In this document: one piece after another, positions 63,635 to 64,000 of the stretch
Numbering within the stretch: position 1 is the stretch's first letter
Layout: every line of letters starts with the position of its first letter
Source: Azospirillum tabaci
GTDB lineage: Bacteria > Pseudomonadota > Alphaproteobacteria > Azospirillales > Azospirillaceae
Reading direction: 5' to 3'
DNA length: 64,000 bases
Assembly (NCBI RefSeq): GCF_014596085.1
Contig: NZ_JACCJY010000001.1
Location: 496,001-560,000 of the forward strand
Notes under the pieces: model-generated
Told to the model about the DNA's origin: nothing
The model's database searches: none
What the model saw: only the letters and a program-made list of their open reading frames with translations
Position numbers and translations under genes: made by a program

Positions 63635-64000
63635 ATGCTGAACCGGATCAGGGCGCTGTTCCAGGAGAACGACCCCGGCGACGACCGCCACAGGCTGGAG
63701 GCCGCCGCCGCCGCCCTTCTGGTCGAGGCCGCACGCACCGACAACACCATTTCCCCGGCGGAGCGCGAGCGCATCCTCGACGTCACCCGCCGCCACTTCC
63801 ATCTGAGCGAGGAAGAGGCGCAGGACCTGCTGTCCGCCGCCGTGTTCGACACGGATGGCGCCTCGCCCTACTACCGCTACGTGACGGTGATCAACGACCA
63901 CTGCCCGCCGGACAAGCGGCTGTGGATCATCGAGATGCTGTGGGAGGTCGCCTACGCCGACGGCGAGCTGAACGACCTGGAGGCCAACCTGCTGCGCCGC
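63635..64000 (+). CDS. TerB-family protein, 3' end outside window
   Basis: 122 residues visible from ATG 63635, with GGAGG upstream. ARTDNTISPAERERILDVTR and EMLWEVAYADGELNDLEANL are the two acidic repeats of the TerB/DjlA-like fold (metal-binding Asp/Glu, VAxADGxxxxxE). Tellurite-resistance-type name, but the family is broad and function mostly unknown. The stop lies beyond the window. Confidence 0.85.
   Translation, partial: MLNRIRALFQENDPGDDRHRLEAAAAALLVEAARTDNTISPAERERILDVTRRHFHLSEEEAQDLLSAAVFDTDGASPYYRYVTVINDHCPPDKRLWIIEMLWEVAYADGELNDLEANLLRR

Overview
The window is high-GC alphaproteobacterial chromosome, most like Azospirillum or a close relative in the Rhodospirillales. This rests on the gene set: Coq7-type ubiquinone hydroxylase, GluQ-RS, MmcB, DUF1289, a MaoC-Pta fusion, CreA, and a PrkA/YeaH/SpoVR cluster. 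G/C-rich third positions and alphaproteobacterial LexA-type boxes (GAAC-N7-GAAC) agree. No phage, IS element, CRISPR array or rRNA was seen. Genes run on both strands in short operons. The two outer genes (an ABC-type substrate-binding protein and a TerB-family protein) are cut by the window edges.

Layout. 1-2.6 kb: a group resembling PQQ-dependent alcohol oxidation accessories (substrate-binding protein, CxxxCW protein, cytochrome c, cupin), with a tiny hydrophobic-peptide gene inside it. 2.7-6.3 kb: tRNA-Leu(CAA) with a good promoter, dsbB-coq7 overlapping by ATGA, DUF1289, an HNH nuclease and gluQ. 6.4-9.5 kb: a hybrid histidine kinase, a NUDIX protein and a single-domain receiver. 10.2-15.3 kb: the prkA-yeaH-spoVR stress cluster. 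15.3-19.8 kb: class III nucleotidyl cyclase, LOG-like protein and HrpB helicase. 19.8-21 kb: a decayed ABC transporter. 21-25.5 kb: ferritin-like protein, RsbU/RsbV-like pair, SGNH-like protein, HRDC protein. 25.6-30.5 kb: NfeD/stomatin pair, AI-2E-type permease, CreA, a second copy of the tiny-peptide element, AbrB-type permease. 30.5-37.7 kb: aspartoacylase-like and N-formylglutamate amidohydrolases, NAD kinase, MoaA, a multi-cluster Fe-S protein, a GNAT. 37.7-45.9 kb: signalling island with a membrane REC-HPt protein lacking a kinase, mmcB, and three histidine kinases, one with a ruined ATP site. 46.4-49.1 kb: MaoC-Pta and AckA. 49.2-57 kb: CBS protein, helical Lys/Ala-rich protein, DUF3095, YccF, and two LuxR-type response regulators. 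57.5-64 kb: UvrD/PcrA helicase, a PDZ lipoprotein, PrmA and TerB.

Most striking observation: the same small element occurs twice (about 700-845 on + and 29175-29325 on -). It has a conserved Shine-Dalgarno, a 24-codon very hydrophobic amphipathic peptide (17/24 residues identical), then a 12-bp hairpin whose stem is kept by compensatory changes, then a shared GCCTGATGATG tail. This looks like selection on both peptide and RNA, and could be a small toxin-like or membrane-peptide family. Copy 2 has lost the stop codon.

Regulation visible in the sequence: LexA-type boxes at mmcB (directly on its predicted transcription start) and upstream of the UvrD-like gene; hairpin terminators after the ferritin, ackA, CBS and LuxR genes; and a family of GC-rich repeats scattered between genes, one of which supplies the end of the cyclase coding sequence. 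Start sites were chosen by Shine-Dalgarno position and family length; several are TTG or GTG and remain judgement calls.
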